Source of the DNA: Vibrio cidicii
GTDB lineage: Bacteria; Pseudomonadota; Gammaproteobacteria; Enterobacterales; Vibrionaceae
NCBI RefSeq assembly: GCF_009763805.1
Contig: NZ_CP046803.1
Location: forward strand, 1-64,000
Direction: 5' to 3'
Length of the DNA stretch: 64,000 bases
The notes under the pieces were generated by a model. It did not search any database. It was not told the DNA's origin and saw nothing but the letters and a program-made list of their open reading frames with translations. The position numbers were made by a program, and so were the translations under genes. Below are positions 22,271-32,302 of this stretch, one piece after another (positions within the stretch are counted from its first letter, which is position 1; every line of letters begins with the position of its first letter).

Positions 22271-23842
22271 ATGCAGTCAGTTCAAGGTACAGATGCTATG
22301 ACAGCTCCAGCAACCAGTGTGCCGGGCAGTAAAAAAGTGCTTATCAAGTGGGCACTTCTTGGCACCATCGGCATTCTAAATGGATACGCAACAATTCTGA
22401 TGTATTCCCGAGGTGAGGTTGCGTTTGCAATGCTCACTATCATTCTTACTGCGTTAGCATTGTATATTTTTGGTAGTAAAAAGACGTACGCACACCGTTA
22501 TATTTACCCTGGTATCGCCGGAATGATTCTATTCATTCTTTTCCCGTTGGCGTACACCGTCGGTCTCGCGTTTACCAACTACAGTGCTAAAAACCAACTT
22601 TCTTTGGATCGCGCGCAAACTGTTTTGCTCGATCGCACGTTCCAAAGCGGTGAAAGTTATCCATTCACCCTATACAAAACCGATGCAGGTTATCGCATTG
22701 TAATTAAAGATGGTGACGCGTCACTTTCAACGGACGATTTCGTGATGGGCGCTGCGCCTTCTGAGCTGAGTCTGACGCCAGTAGAAACGCCGATTGGCGA
22801 AATTGAGCCGATCAAAACCATCGTGAGTAACCGTAGCGCGCTCAACAGCATCGATCTACATCTCCCTGGCGGTGAAGAGATCCGCATGAGTGGCCTGCGC
22901 AAGTTTGCTGGGGTTGTGCCGCTGTACACCATGCAAGCCGATGGTGAGACACTAAAAAACAACCAAACTGGCGAGCTGCTTAAACCGAATATGGATGTTG
23001 GTTTCTATCAAGCGATCAACGAGCAAGGCGAGTTTGTTGGCAGTACGGTTTCTCCGGGCTTTGTAGTGCAAATCGGCACTGATAACTTTGAGCGTGTATG
23101 GAAAGACGAGGGCATTAAAGAACCTTTCATCAGTATCTTTATCTGGACCGTGGTGTTCTCAATTCTGACCGTCGTTCTTACTCTGATGATTGGCTTGGTA
23201 TTGGCTAGCGTGGTGCAGTGGGAAGAGCTGAAAGGTCGTGCAATTTATCGTGTTCTGCTGATTCTGCCTTACGCTGTACCTGCGTTTATCTCCATCTTGA
23301 TCTTTAAAGGTTTGTTTAACCAAAGCTTTGGTGAGATCAACATGGTACTGAACGCCCTGTTCGGTATCAGCCCGAGTTGGTTCTCAGATCCGATCATGGC
23401 GAAAAGTATGGTGTTGATCGTCAACACTTGGCTTGGCTTTCCTTACATGATGATCCTGTGTATGGGCCTACTTAAAGCGATTCCTGAAGATCTTTACGAA
23501 GCGTCTGCGATTGACGGGGCGAACTTTGTGCATAACTTCACTCGCGTCACATTGCCACTGATGATCAAACCGCTAACGCCACTGCTGATTGCTAGCTTCG
23601 CGTTTAACTTCAACAACTTTGTGATGATTCAGCTATTGACCTCTGGTGGCCCGAACATGATCGGTACTTCAGAACCCGCAGGTTACACTGACCTCTTGGT
23701 TAGCTACACCTACCGCATCGCGTTTGAAGGCGGCGGCGGTCAAGACTTCGGTTTGGCGAGTGCCATCGCAACGTTGATTTTCTTACTGGTTGGCGCATTA
23801 GCACTGCTTAACTTGCGTTTCACTAAGCTATCTCAGAACTAA
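22271..23842 (+). CDS. malF: Maltose ABC transporter permease MalF
   Basis: A 523-residue inner-membrane permease. Three N-terminal helices precede a large periplasmic P2 domain (about residues 100-275), a hallmark of MalF, then five more helices containing the coupling motif EDLYEASAIDGANFVHNF (EAA loop) near residue 405, which docks into MalK. An in-frame ATG at 22298 is an alternative start. It is followed 12 bases later by malG. Confidence 0.95.
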   Translation: MQSVQGTDAMTAPATSVPGSKKVLIKWALLGTIGILNGYATILMYSRGEVAFAMLTIILTALALYIFGSKKTYAHRYIYPGIAGMILFILFPLAYTVGLAFTNYSAKNQLSLDRAQTVLLDRTFQSGESYPFTLYKTDAGYRIVIKDGDASLSTDDFVMGAAPSELSLTPVETPIGEIEPIKTIVSNRSALNSIDLHLPGGEEIRMSGLRKFAGVVPLYTMQADGETLKNNQTGELLKPNMDVGFYQAINEQGEFVGSTVSPGFVVQIGTDNFERVWKDEGIKEPFISIFIWTVVFSILTVVLTLMIGLVLASVVQWEELKGRAIYRVLLILPYAVPAFISILIFKGLFNQSFGEINMVLNALFGISPSWFSDPIMAKSMVLIVNTWLGFPYMMILCMGLLKAIPEDLYEASAIDGANFVHNFTRVTLPLMIKPLTPLLIASFAFNFNNFVMIQLLTSGGPNMIGTSEPAGYTDLLVSYTYRIAFEGGGGQDFGLASAIATLIFLLVGALALLNLRFTKLSQN

Positions 23843-23854
23843 GGAGCAGTAAAA

Positions 23855-24745
23855 ATGGCAATGGTACAAGGTAACTCTCTTAAATACCGTGTCTGGGCGA
23901 CGCATATTGCTCTGTGGGTTTTCCTCTCAATGATTATCTTCCCGCTGTTGATGATCGTCGCGATCTCATTCCGTGAAGGTAACTTTGCAACAGGTAGCTT
24001 GATCCCAGATAACCCATCACTCGAGCACTGGAAGTTGGCACTCGGCTTTGCCGTGACCAATGCGGATGGCAGTGTCACGCCACCACCATTTCCGGTACTC
24101 ACTTGGCTATGGAACTCGGTGAAAGTGGCGGGCATCACGTCGGTGCTGATTGTAACACTCTCGACTACGTCGGCTTATGCGTTTGCACGTCTGCGCTTTA
24201 AAGGCAAAGACACCATCCTAAAAGCGATGATGATTTTCCAGATGTTCCCGGCGGTATTGGCTCTGGTCGCACTTTATGCTCTGTTCGACAAGCTAGGTCA
24301 GTACATTCCTTTCCTTGGTTTGAATACGCATGGCGGTTTGATTTTCTCTTACTTAGGTGGTATTGCGCTGCACGTTTGGACGATCAAAGGGTACTTTGAA
24401 ACTATCGATAACTCGCTAGAAGAAGCGGCGGCGTTAGATGGCGCGACACCTTGGCAAGCATTCCGTTTGGTGCTTCTGCCATTGTCTGTGCCAATCCTCG
24501 CGGTGGTGTTTATTCTGTCGTTTATCGGTGTAGTAGGTGAAGTTCCTGTGGCATCATTACTGCTTTCTGATGTAAACTCGTACACATTAGCGGTTGGAAT
24601 GCAGCAGTATCTTTACCCACAAAACTACCTGTGGGGCGACTTTGCCGCTGCTGCTGTGTTGTCTGCACTGCCAATCACGATCGTTTTCTTACTCGCACAG
24701 CGCTGGCTGGTTGGTGGTTTAACTGCCGGTGGTGTGAAAGGTTAA
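23855..24745 (+). CDS. malG: Maltose ABC transporter permease MalG
   Basis: A 296-residue inner-membrane permease with six transmembrane helices and the EAA loop [20 protein letters not shown] near residue 190. The C-terminus [14 protein letters not shown] matches the MalG tail that reaches into the MalK interface in the Escherichia coli structure. AAGGAG lies 11 bases before the ATG. Last gene of the malEFG operon. Confidence 0.95.
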   Translation: MAMVQGNSLKYRVWATHIALWVFLSMIIFPLLMIVAISFREGNFATGSLIPDNPSLEHWKLALGFAVTNADGSVTPPPFPVLTWLWNSVKVAGITSVLIVTLSTTSAYAFARLRFKGKDTILKAMMIFQMFPAVLALVALYALFDKLGQYIPFLGLNTHGGLIFSYLGGIALHVWTIKGYFETIDNSLEEAAALDGATPWQAFRLVLLPLSVPILAVVFILSFIGVVGEVPVASLLLSDVNSYTLAVGMQQYLYPQNYLWGDFAAAAVLSALPITIVFLLAQRWLVGGLTAGGVKG

Positions 24746-24779
24746 TCGCTAAGGCATTAACTGGAAAGTATAAGAATAA

Positions 24780-24807
24780 GAGCGACCGTAACAGGTCGCT
24801 CATTTAT
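24780..24807 (+). terminator. Terminator of malEFG
   Basis: GAGCGACC at 24780-24787 pairs with GGTCGCTC at 24794-24801, followed by ATTTATT. A second, stronger terminator lies 130 bases further on. Confidence 0.65.
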
Positions 24808-24931
24808 TTGTCCTTTGTCTACACTCTTGGTTTGGCCGCCGATCAGTAGCAAAGGCATTTCTGGCGTTACGCATAGCTGGCTGTTAGCTTTGTTCCTTAC
24901 GCTTAAAAACTAACAGTTTTTGTAACCAGAT

Positions 24932-24957
24932 GCCTGAGTCTAGACTCAGGCTTTTTT
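24932..24957 (+). terminator. Second terminator downstream of malG
   Basis: GCCTGAGTC at 24932-24940 pairs with GACTCAGGC at 24943-24951, followed by six Ts. No ORF explains it. The 24802-24931 stretch before it has another small AT hairpin (AAAAACT at 24905 with AGTTTTT at 24915). It may be a backup terminator for malG or the end of an unannotated small RNA. The rest of the gap up to 25088 shows nothing clear. Confidence 0.8.
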
Positions 24958-25088
24958 ATATCTGTAAATTATGTTTCAGACGTGAGAAGACTACCCATTT
25001 AGCGATAATTCTCCCAGATGCATGAACACCTGATGCGTATCAGTTCACAAAAATAACCGCGAGTCTGGAAGAATGGGAAAAGAGGGGG

Positions 25089-25334
25089 TTAAAACTCTCG
25101 ACTGGATGGGGCGCAGCCTAAGTATTGCAGCAAGGTATAAAGGCTTTCTTGCTGCAGCGCGACTTTGCGAAACAGATCGGCAAACGTAGAGTCACCACCA
25201 AAGCAAGTGCGAATGTAGTGGTTAATCTCATCATTGTTATAACCTTCCACATACATGGTTCTAACCCACTGGTATTCGACAGATTTTAGATTGGAAAGGG
25301 TAGTTTCACTCAGTGTCGTTTCCTGAAGTTTCAA
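25089..25334 (-). CDS. Small hypothetical protein, start unresolved
   Basis: At least 81 residues (LKLQETTLSETTLSNLKSVE ... LLQYLGCAPSSREF). There is no good start: 25334 is a TTG with no ribosome site. The frame stays open upstream to about 25413 and encodes a hydrophobic stretch ending QRPVQAHQ, resembling a signal peptide with an AxA-type cleavage site. The open frame is closed by a TGA adjacent to a GAAAC sequence, so this could be another damaged start. I recognise no family. Confidence 0.4.
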   Translation of the reverse strand: MKLQETTLSETTLSNLKSVEYQWVRTMYVEGYNNDEINHYIRTCFGGDSTFADLFRKVALQQESLYTLLQYLGCAPSSREF

Positions 25335-25495
25335 TTGATGAGCCTGTACTGGTCGTTGGAATATTGCGATTAGAGCAAAGATGAATGAAGAATTTATGAC
25401 AGATTGGTTTCAGGATGATGTAACAAGAGCAGTGTATTCGTAGAAGTTGGGAGCAGGCTCTGCACGACGGCTACGCGCAGAGCTTATGGAGTTCG

Positions 25496-25982
25496 TTATT
25501 TGAGATACTTAACGTGTGCCTCCATCTCTTCACCGATCTCTTTGCGCATGTTCATCAACCTAATCGCAGATTGTTCCAGCGCTTTGTCTTCATCGGTTTC
25601 TGGCACCCACTTTTGAATAGGCGTCGGTGTCCCTTCTTCGTCGACGGCAACCATGATCACAATACAGTGAGTGGTTAAGCGATTTTTTAGATCTTTAGGA
25701 TCGCTGGCTTGCACATCGATGGCAATGTGCATGGATGTGGTTCCCGTGTAGATCACTTTTGCGCTGACTTCGACCAGATTGCCGACGTGGATCGGGGCGA
25801 CAAAGCGAATGCCCCCCGCATAGGCTGTAATGCAATACTTACCACTCCAAGCGGCAGAAACAGGCGTAAGCAGCCAAATCGATCCATTTCATCACGGCGC
25901 CGCCGTGGACTTTGCCACCGAAGTTGACGTCACCCGGTTCAGCGAGAAAACGAAGAGTAATATTGCGTTGACCACGACTCAT
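25496..25982 (-). CDS. Hotdog-fold acyl-CoA thioesterase (frameshifted)
   Basis: From the ATG at 25982 the product begins MSRGQRNITLRFLAEPGDVN and continues FGGKVHGGAVMKWIDLAAYAC, the typical hotdog thioesterase helix (HGG...WxD). The frame slips at 25857-25861: CAGAAACAGG on the plus strand should be CAGAACAGG, giving YACSAAWSGKYCITAYAG. Corrected, the protein is 161 residues with GTTSMHIAIDVQASDP near residue 80 and the usual C-terminal helix. It resembles the YciA and cytosolic acyl-CoA hydrolase group, which cleave acyl-CoA to free acid and CoA. As sequenced, only an internal 86-residue frame remains. Confidence 0.85.
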
Positions 25983-26083
25983 TGAGCAATCCTTTATTGG
26001 CAAAATACCAGACCCTAGATAACAAAGATGTTACTTATTAGCAATCAGTTTAACGTGAGTAGCGCAATAGAGTGCTTCTTGGG

Positions 26084-26992
26084 CTAAGAGATACTGGCAG
26101 CGGTCGCTTCTTCCGGCCCGGGGACACTTTTTTTACGCCGTTTAATCTGCGATAGAATGACGCCGCTGACCACCATCAATCCCCCCGTGAAATGGTAGAG
26201 ATAGATCTGTTCATCCAATAAAGTGGTCGCCAATGTCACAGAAACCACCGGAAGCAGATTCATGAACATGGCGCTGGAATCGGCCCCGATGGTGTCGATA
26301 GCCTTAACCCACATCCAAGGAGCAAGAATCGACGCAGCAATGCCAGCGTACAAAATCAGTGGTAACGCAGCCGATGACGGTTGCAACTGTTCGCTGGTCA
26401 GCCAAAGCGGTGTGAGCATAGCCACGGCAAACAAGCCTTGCATGTAAATCAGTGTCCAATTAGACATCGGCATTTTCCAGCGCTTGAGCAGCACGCAATA
26501 GGCGGCGTAGACGATAGCCGCGAGCACCATTAAGCCATCTCCCGGTGTGATCGGTTGGTGGAAAAAGTAGCTTGGATCGCCCTCGCCGAGCATCAACGCT
26601 AAGCCTGCCAGTGAGATGACTCCGCCAACCAGACTCAGTGGTGAAATCTTTTTACCAAGCAAGGGCAGACTTAAAAATACGCTCAGCAGCGGCACCAGCG
26701 AAGTGATAAGGGACATGTTCGATGCCGATGTGGTAAGCCCAGCGTAGTAACCGAGCGACTGATTGAGCACCATCCCTAACATTGCCAGAAACGCCAGTTT
26801 AGTAAGGTGAGGCTTGATGGTCGCCCACTGGCGAATGACTCCCGGCAGACAAAATGGCGTTAAAATCATCATCGCCACAAACCAGCGGTAGAAGCTCATC
26901 GCACTGGGTTCGATGGTGGAAGCAGCGAGTTTATTGACAATCGAATTGCCACCCCAGATGAATACTGTGAATAACGGAAGAAGATACACCAT
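26084..26992 (-). CDS. EamA-family drug/metabolite transporter
   Basis: A 302-residue inner-membrane protein with ten predicted transmembrane helices in two EamA repeats (about 1-140 and 150-285). The repeat signatures are visible: FIWGGNSIVNKLAAS at the N-terminus and GLMVVSGVILSQIKRRKK at the end. The substrate cannot be told from sequence. AGGATCTC precedes the ATG. It is divergent from an AraC regulator that may control it; the shared gap is about 100 bases. Confidence 0.85.
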   Translation of the reverse strand: MVYLLPLFTVFIWGGNSIVNKLAASTIEPSAMSFYRWFVAMMILTPFCLPGVIRQWATIKPHLTKLAFLAMLGMVLNQSLGYYAGLTTSASNMSLITSLVPLLSVFLSLPLLGKKISPLSLVGGVISLAGLALMLGEGDPSYFFHQPITPGDGLMVLAAIVYAAYCVLLKRWKMPMSNWTLIYMQGLFAVAMLTPLWLTSEQLQPSSAALPLILYAGIAASILAPWMWVKAIDTIGADSSAMFMNLLPVVSVTLATTLLDEQIYLYHFTGGLMVVSGVILSQIKRRKKSVPGPEEATAASIS

Positions 26993-27091
26993 GAGATCCT
27001 GCTCGCACTATGTAAGTTGAATTAGAGTTTGGCAGGTCTGTATAATTATATGTATCTCCAATCAGACATTGCGCGTGACAGGAAGACAAGT

Positions 27092-27880
27092 TTGAAAAAA
27101 AAGACGCGAAACCTTCATCCTTCTTTATCGATAGAGCGGGCACCATCCGACGTATTCATGAACTTTGAGGCATTTCTGTCCAATACCGAGACGCGTGCGC
27201 ACAGTCATCCGTGGGGGCAAGTGCAGCTGATCAGTGGCGGCATTCTGGAAATGGAAGCGCAAGGCACCCGCTTTCTTGCGCCGCCGCATTTAGCCATTTG
27301 GGTACCTCCGGCCGTGACACACAAGAGTTACAATCGTCGCCCGCTTGAATATTGCTCAATGAATATCTCTAGCAGTTTGACTGACCAATTTCCCGCCAAA
27401 ACCAGCTTGATCAAGATTACGCCTATTGTGTCGGCGATCATTGAAGATTTTCGCGCTCGTGATATCAGTGTGGCGCAAAGTGATGCTGACAAACGTTTGG
27501 TACAGGTATTGCTCGACCAGCTTGCGACGCAAAAAACCGAACACCACTTTTTGCCCTCGTCGAATAATAAATATCTGGCGCCTGTGCTGGCGTATGTGGA
27601 GGAAAATCCGACCGACGGTACGCCGCTTTCTGCTTGGGCGGAGCGCGTACACACCACAGAGCGTACACTTGCACGGCATTGTCAGAGTGAATTAGGGATG
27701 AGCTTTACCGAGTGGCGGCTGCGCGTGCGTTATCTTTACTCGATGGAACTGTTGCGCAAAGGGCAAACGGTAAAAGAGGTGGCGCTGACACTGGGTTACA
27801 ATCAGGCGAGCCCATTCATTTCGATGTTTAAAAAATACTCCGGGCTAACCCCGGAGCAGTATAAAAGCCGTTTGCTGTAA
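27092..27880 (+). CDS. AraC-family transcriptional regulator
   Basis: An N-terminal cupin (TRAHSHPWGQVQLISGG, about residues 35-110) and a C-terminal AraC helix-turn-helix domain (WAERVHTTERTLARHCQSE, then YNQASPFISMFKKYSGLTPEQY). I place the start at TTG 27092 because AGGAAG lies six bases upstream, giving 262 residues; an in-frame start at 27029 is also open. The cupin N-terminus with a histidine pair is typical of RmlC-type AraC proteins controlling a divergent transporter, here the EamA gene. Confidence 0.8.
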   Translation: MKKKTRNLHPSLSIERAPSDVFMNFEAFLSNTETRAHSHPWGQVQLISGGILEMEAQGTRFLAPPHLAIWVPPAVTHKSYNRRPLEYCSMNISSSLTDQFPAKTSLIKITPIVSAIIEDFRARDISVAQSDADKRLVQVLLDQLATQKTEHHFLPSSNNKYLAPVLAYVEENPTDGTPLSAWAERVHTTERTLARHCQSELGMSFTEWRLRVRYLYSMELLRKGQTVKEVALTLGYNQASPFISMFKKYSGLTPEQYKSRLL

Positions 27881-27897
27881 CCAAGCGGAGCTTGGAT

Positions 27898-28815
27898 CTA
27901 AAGCGTGCTCAGCACGTAATCCAAACCGCCGACAATCGCTGCCACTTGTGCGTCGTTGCACTCTTGGGCGGTGACTTTAGGGCTGTCAGGATAGACTTCC
28001 GTGGTGGTGCCGAAACGGCATTGCGTGATGCCGCCGCAAAGGCCCAGTTTCGCCATTGGGTAGTTGATCACGCCATGTTGCACCACGCTAGAGCCAATGA
28101 TCTCGCCATTTTCATCTGCTGGTGCAATGTGCGTCACTTTCGCCACGCAAGCAATGACCGCTGCTTGAAACTCTGGCTGCGGGTTTTCGCTGTCGCCGAC
28201 GGTGTAAAAACCATCCGGAATGTTACCGGGTTCAAATTCTTGGCCATCACGCGCTGCCAGCGCTGGGCGAAATTCGCTTTCGTCGCTGTCGGTTGTTTCG
28301 TGTAGATCGAAATGCACCAGCACATCGCCTAACTCCGCCACCAAACTGAGCAAATTGGCCGATTCTTCTGCTGGGCTATTAGGATAGAAAGATCGATTCG
28401 GGTCGATTGCATTCGGGTTCCAACGGTTGATCACTTCATAGCCCCAAGGGCTGATACAAGGTGCACACACCAGATTGAAGTGAGATTCGTAGCGTTTGCC
28501 CTCGGTTGCCATAAACTGCAAAGCGCCATGCACACCGCTGGTCTCATAGCCGTGTACCCCCCCGGTAATCAGTACCGTTGGCTTTGATTCGTCCCAATGT
28601 TTGCTCTTGAGGTAAAAAAGCGGGTAACGGGCAGGGTCGTAAGAGAGCGCGCCATATTGTGCGACGTCAAACTGCTCGGCCAAAGCTTGAATCTTTGGCA
28701 CCACTTCACTTTGGTATTCACGTTGAATGTGAGTTTGAGCTCGCCAAGCCAGGCGCTCCTCTTCTCCCCATTTTTGTCCCGGTGTTCCGATTGGGTAAGT
28801 TTGTCTTGTTTGCAT
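27898..28815 (-). CDS. M14-family metallocarboxypeptidase
   Basis: A 305-residue cytoplasmic enzyme of the M14 zinc carboxypeptidase fold. Zinc-ligand motifs are visible: GGVHGYETSG (HxxE, about residue 75) and a downstream His in VHFDLHETTD (about 170). NPNAIDPNRSFYPN matches the substrate-binding Asn-Arg region of the family. The start is the ATG at 28815, with AAGGGA upstream; the longer open frame above it is antisense to the next gene and is not family-like. Substrate unknown. The end is 17 bases from the convergent AraC gene. Confidence 0.82.
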   Translation of the reverse strand: MQTRQTYPIGTPGQKWGEEERLAWRAQTHIQREYQSEVVPKIQALAEQFDVAQYGALSYDPARYPLFYLKSKHWDESKPTVLITGGVHGYETSGVHGALQFMATEGKRYESHFNLVCAPCISPWGYEVINRWNPNAIDPNRSFYPNSPAEESANLLSLVAELGDVLVHFDLHETTDSDESEFRPALAARDGQEFEPGNIPDGFYTVGDSENPQPEFQAAVIACVAKVTHIAPADENGEIIGSSVVQHGVINYPMAKLGLCGGITQCRFGTTTEVYPDSPKVTAQECNDAQVAAIVGGLDYVLSTL

Positions 28816-28984
28816 GGCATTCCCTTTAGGCGTACCTGTGGATGAAAAGCCAAGGGTAGATCGACTCTGAGCCGAAAACAACCGAGTGAAGGCGCTTCCC
28901 ATCGCGATCTGAATTATCGCTTTGCAAGAGTCGAGGCCGCTGTTACATTTTGAAATACAGTAATTTATATAACGAGACAACAAA

Positions 28985-29899
28985 ATGGCAGGGGCGAGTT
29001 TATTAACCTTATTGGATGACATTGCCACCGTGTTGGATGATGTGGCCGTCATGTCTAAAGTGGCGGCGAAAAAGACGGCTGGTGTGTTAGGGGATGATTT
29101 GGCACTTAATGCCCAGCAAGTGTCTGGGGTGAGCGCAGAGCGGGAAATTCCGGTTGTCTGGGCGGTTGCCAAGGGTTCGTTTAGAAACAAATGCATTTTG
29201 GTTCCTGCGGCGCTGTTGATCAGTGCTTTTGTCCCTTGGTTAATCATGCCGCTGCTTCTTCTCGGTGGTCTGTTTCTCTGCTTTGAAGGCGCGGAGAAAA
29301 TCCTTGAAAAGTGGCATCATGCCGAACCATCAAAAGAGAAGGAAATCGCAACGGAACAAGCGATTACCGATATTGCTGCCTATGAAAAACAGAAGATTGC
29401 AGGGGCGGTACGAACCGATTTTATCCTCTCGGCGGAAATTATCGTGATAGCGCTGGGGACGGTGCAAGGGCAAAGTACCAGCGCGCAAATATTGGTGGTG
29501 AGCTTGATCGCTTTTGTCATGACTATCGGTGTCTACGGCCTTGTTGCAGCGATCGTCAAGCTTGATGATCTTGGTCTTTATCTCGAACGCCGATCGCAAG
29601 GCAAGGGGATTGGTAACACTCTTGGCCAAGGGTTGATTCGCTTTGCACCTAAGCTAATGAAAGGGCTGACGATAGTGGGAACGGCAGCCATGTTCCTTGT
29701 CGGTGGCGGCATCGTGGTGCACAACGTTCCGGCCATCCATCATCTGGTTGAACCTGTGTTAATGAATTTTTCGGCATACACTTTGGCCAATGCGCTGCTC
29801 CCGGCACTATTTAACGGTATGATTGGAGTGCTTGCGGGGCTATTGGTGGTCGCGATTGTTACTGGTGTGCAAAAAGTTCGCGCTCAGTTTGCTGGATAA
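28985..29899 (+). CDS. DUF808 (YedI-family) membrane protein
   Basis: A 304-residue inner-membrane protein. It opens MAGASLLTLLDDIATVLDDV, the highly conserved start of the DUF808/YedI family, and continues with MSKVAAKKTAGVLGDDLALNA. Several helices follow (about 75-100, 140-200, 225-300), with the family motif CFEGAEKILEKW near residue 100. Function unknown. It shares only a 25-base gap with the convergent GGDEF gene. Confidence 0.85.
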   Translation: MAGASLLTLLDDIATVLDDVAVMSKVAAKKTAGVLGDDLALNAQQVSGVSAEREIPVVWAVAKGSFRNKCILVPAALLISAFVPWLIMPLLLLGGLFLCFEGAEKILEKWHHAEPSKEKEIATEQAITDIAAYEKQKIAGAVRTDFILSAEIIVIALGTVQGQSTSAQILVVSLIAFVMTIGVYGLVAAIVKLDDLGLYLERRSQGKGIGNTLGQGLIRFAPKLMKGLTIVGTAAMFLVGGGIVVHNVPAIHHLVEPVLMNFSAYTLANALLPALFNGMIGVLAGLLVVAIVTGVQKVRAQFAG

Positions 29900-29924
29900 T
29901 CGGACAGTTTGCTATTTTGCGGGT

Positions 29925-31091
29925 TTAAATATCGGATACCAAACAGACTCGGTTGCGGCCTTTGCGTTTTGCCAGATACAAGGCCGCATCAGCTCGGTTA
30001 AGCAAACTATCCCATTCGTCGTGTTGCAGCAATTGCGCGACACCAAAACTGGCGGTACAAGGCTCTTGCTGTTTGGCGGAAAATTGTGTCTCAGACATGA
30101 TTTGCCGCAGCTTTTCGGCCACCACTAATGCACTGTCTAAGTTGGTGTCGGGCAGCAGAATTAAGAACTCTTCTCCACCGATACGAAATGACAAATCTTG
30201 CCCACGCAAATGTGTGTTGAGCAGTTGTCCAATTCCTGACAAGGTAACATCTCCGACTTGATGGCCATATTGGTCGTTAACTTGTTTAAAATGGTCTATA
30301 TCCAGCAAAATAATCGATAGTTCAGAGTGGGTCCTTTCTACTCGCGATAGCTCTCGTGGCACCATATCTTCCATCGCTCGTCGATTGTAGAGGTTAGTGA
30401 GAGGATCAAGCAGAGAGGTATTATAAATGTTGATGACCAAGCGTGCGTTAACCATTAGTGGGAAGGTAAAACCAAGTGCCAGAATCAGTGCGATGGAAAG
30501 GAGAAAGGAGATCTGATGTACATCACTTGCGAGCATAAAATCGGCTATCTCTGCACTGTGATAGGTGAATCCGGCGCGAAATAGCATCCACAATGACATC
30601 AGCGAAAAGGCGGCTGAAAGTAGCCGTACTGCGATGGGATGATCTTTCGCTTCCCCGCGAGCGACTACATAGGCGCTGAGCGCGCAACAAAGAGAAATGT
30701 ACATACTCAACACCATGATTCTCGCGTTGGTCGACATCTGGAATTCAGAGTAAAAAATCAGATACAGTACCAATACAGGAAAGCCAGCCAACGCGATGGC
30801 GGTGTTGTTGGATGAGGCCTGGCGGAACTGGCTGAGCCCGGTGACGATTAAGGCATACCCCAATCCTATCGCACTGTTGGCGAGAATCTTTGACAACCAG
30901 AAAGTGGTTGAGTTGCCAAAACTGAGCGCCAGAAAACCAAACGCAATCAAAAAGATAGCGAATACGAGCGTTTGTAATCCGCGAATATGAGTCGTTTGAA
31001 TCGCTTTTAGCATAAGCATGCCAATACCGTAGGCGGTCGAGACCAACACGGTAATAATGGACAAAGTTCTTATATCTAAATCTAGATGCAT
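29925..31091 (-). CDS. Membrane diguanylate cyclase (GGDEF)
   Basis: Six or seven transmembrane helices over residues 1-215, then a GGDEF domain (about 225-388). DPLTNLYNRRAME opens the domain, LDIDHFKQVNDQYGHQVGD contains the metal ligand, and FRIGGEEF is the active GGEEF site. RGQD, five residues before GGEEF, is a canonical RxxD inhibitory site, so feedback by c-di-GMP is expected. The membrane part has no recognised sensor fold. The protein is predicted to synthesise c-di-GMP at the inner membrane. Confidence 0.88.
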   Translation of the reverse strand: MHLDLDIRTLSIITVLVSTAYGIGMLMLKAIQTTHIRGLQTLVFAIFLIAFGFLALSFGNSTTFWLSKILANSAIGLGYALIVTGLSQFRQASSNNTAIALAGFPVLVLYLIFYSEFQMSTNARIMVLSMYISLCCALSAYVVARGEAKDHPIAVRLLSAAFSLMSLWMLFRAGFTYHSAEIADFMLASDVHQISFLLSIALILALGFTFPLMVNARLVINIYNTSLLDPLTNLYNRRAMEDMVPRELSRVERTHSELSIILLDIDHFKQVNDQYGHQVGDVTLSGIGQLLNTHLRGQDLSFRIGGEEFLILLPDTNLDSALVVAEKLRQIMSETQFSAKQQEPCTASFGVAQLLQHDEWDSLLNRADAALYLAKRKGRNRVCLVSDI

Positions 31092-31239
31092 ATCGCGCCG
31101 TCAATCATTGTTATACGTTATTAGAGACGGTTGGTTTGCCGCTCTGAGTATCACTTATAAGCGTAGATGATGAAATGTGAAAGGAATAAAAAAGCCGCTA
31201 AAATCAGCGGCCTTGATTGCAATTTTTGTTGTTAACCGA

Positions 31240-32268
31240 TTATTGTACGGTCCATTCTACCTTTTCGTTAGCACGAATAGGCACTACTTCATCACCGCCA
31301 AATGGCATAGAAGCGGGAACGGACCACGCTTGCTTGATGAGAGTAACGGTGTCCGCATTGCGTGGTAGGGCGTAGAAATCAGCGCCGTTGTAACTGGCAA
31401 ATGCTTCTAAATTCTCCAGTTTTCCTTCTTGTTCAAACACTTCGGCATAGAGCTCAAGTGCAGCGTGCGCAGTGTAAGAGCCGGCGCAGCCACACGCGGA
31501 CTCTTTCGCCCCTTTAGCGTGCGGGGCTGAATCGGTCCCTAGGAAAAACTTTTTGCTGCCGCTGGTGGCCGCTTTGCGTAGCGCCAGTTGGTGAGTGTTG
31601 CGTTTTAGTACTGGCAAGCAGTAAAAATGCGGTTTGATGCCACCAACCAGCATGTGATTACGGTTGTAAAGCAAGTGATGAGCGGTAATGGTTGCCGCCA
31701 CGTTGTCACCCGCTTGGTTGACAAAGTCGACCGCGTCTGAGGTGGTGATGTGCTCTAAAACGATTTTTAGACCAGGGAAGTCATTCACAATCGGTGCTAA
31801 AACCGTTTTAAGGAAAGTCTTTTCGCGGTCGAAAATGTCGACATCGTGATGAGTCACTTCGCCGTGTACCAGCAGCAGCATACCGGCGTCTTGCATCGCT
31901 TGCAGCGTTGGGTAAATTTTCTTTACGTCGGTCACACCAGAGTCGGAGTTTGTCGTTGCGCCAGCTGGATAGAGTTTCGCCGCGACGATGATACCACTTG
32001 CCTTCGCACGGTGAATTTCTTCAGCGGTGGTGTTGTCGGTGAGATAGAGCGTCATCAGTGGTTCAAACTGAGCGGCGGGTTGGTGCGCCATAATACGCTC
32101 GCGGTAAGCGTGCGCCATTTCGGTGGTGGTAACAGGAGGAACGGTATTGGGCATCACCAGCGCGCGACCGTTATAGCGGCTAATATCGCGAACGGTATCG
32201 GCTAAAACCTCGCCATCGCGTAGGTGAACGTGCCAGTCGTCAGGACGAGTAATCGTAAGTGTTGTCAT
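31240..32268 (-). CDS. pyrC: Dihydroorotase PyrC
   Basis: A 342-residue dihydroorotase, which cyclises carbamoyl aspartate to dihydroorotate in pyrimidine synthesis. Zinc-binding HVHLRDG (residues 13-19), the carboxylated-lysine segment [17 protein letters not shown] (about 100) and GTDSAPH (about 250) are present. It is of the short, class II type like Escherichia coli PyrC. The start is the ATG at 32268, with GGGAG upstream. The leader holds a nested palindrome (separate entry). Confidence 0.95.
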   Translation of the reverse strand: MTTLTITRPDDWHVHLRDGEVLADTVRDISRYNGRALVMPNTVPPVTTTEMAHAYRERIMAHQPAAQFEPLMTLYLTDNTTAEEIHRAKASGIIVAAKLYPAGATTNSDSGVTDVKKIYPTLQAMQDAGMLLLVHGEVTHHDVDIFDREKTFLKTVLAPIVNDFPGLKIVLEHITTSDAVDFVNQAGDNVAATITAHHLLYNRNHMLVGGIKPHFYCLPVLKRNTHQLALRKAATSGSKKFFLGTDSAPHAKGAKESACGCAGSYTAHAALELYAEVFEQEGKLENLEAFASYNGADFYALPRNADTVTLIKQAWSVPASMPFGGDEVVPIRANEKVEWTVQ

Positions 32269-32302
32269 TGTTGCTCCCACCAAAAGTTGTGATCCGAAAG
32301 GA

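Noticed and set aside
25457..25483. Hairpin after the thioesterase gene as its terminator
   Set aside because: The stem GCTCTGC/GCAGAGC is present but there is no T-run on the minus strand.
27898..28305. Plus-strand ORF over the M14 peptidase gene
   Set aside because: Antisense to a well-supported metallopeptidase with recognisable zinc motifs.
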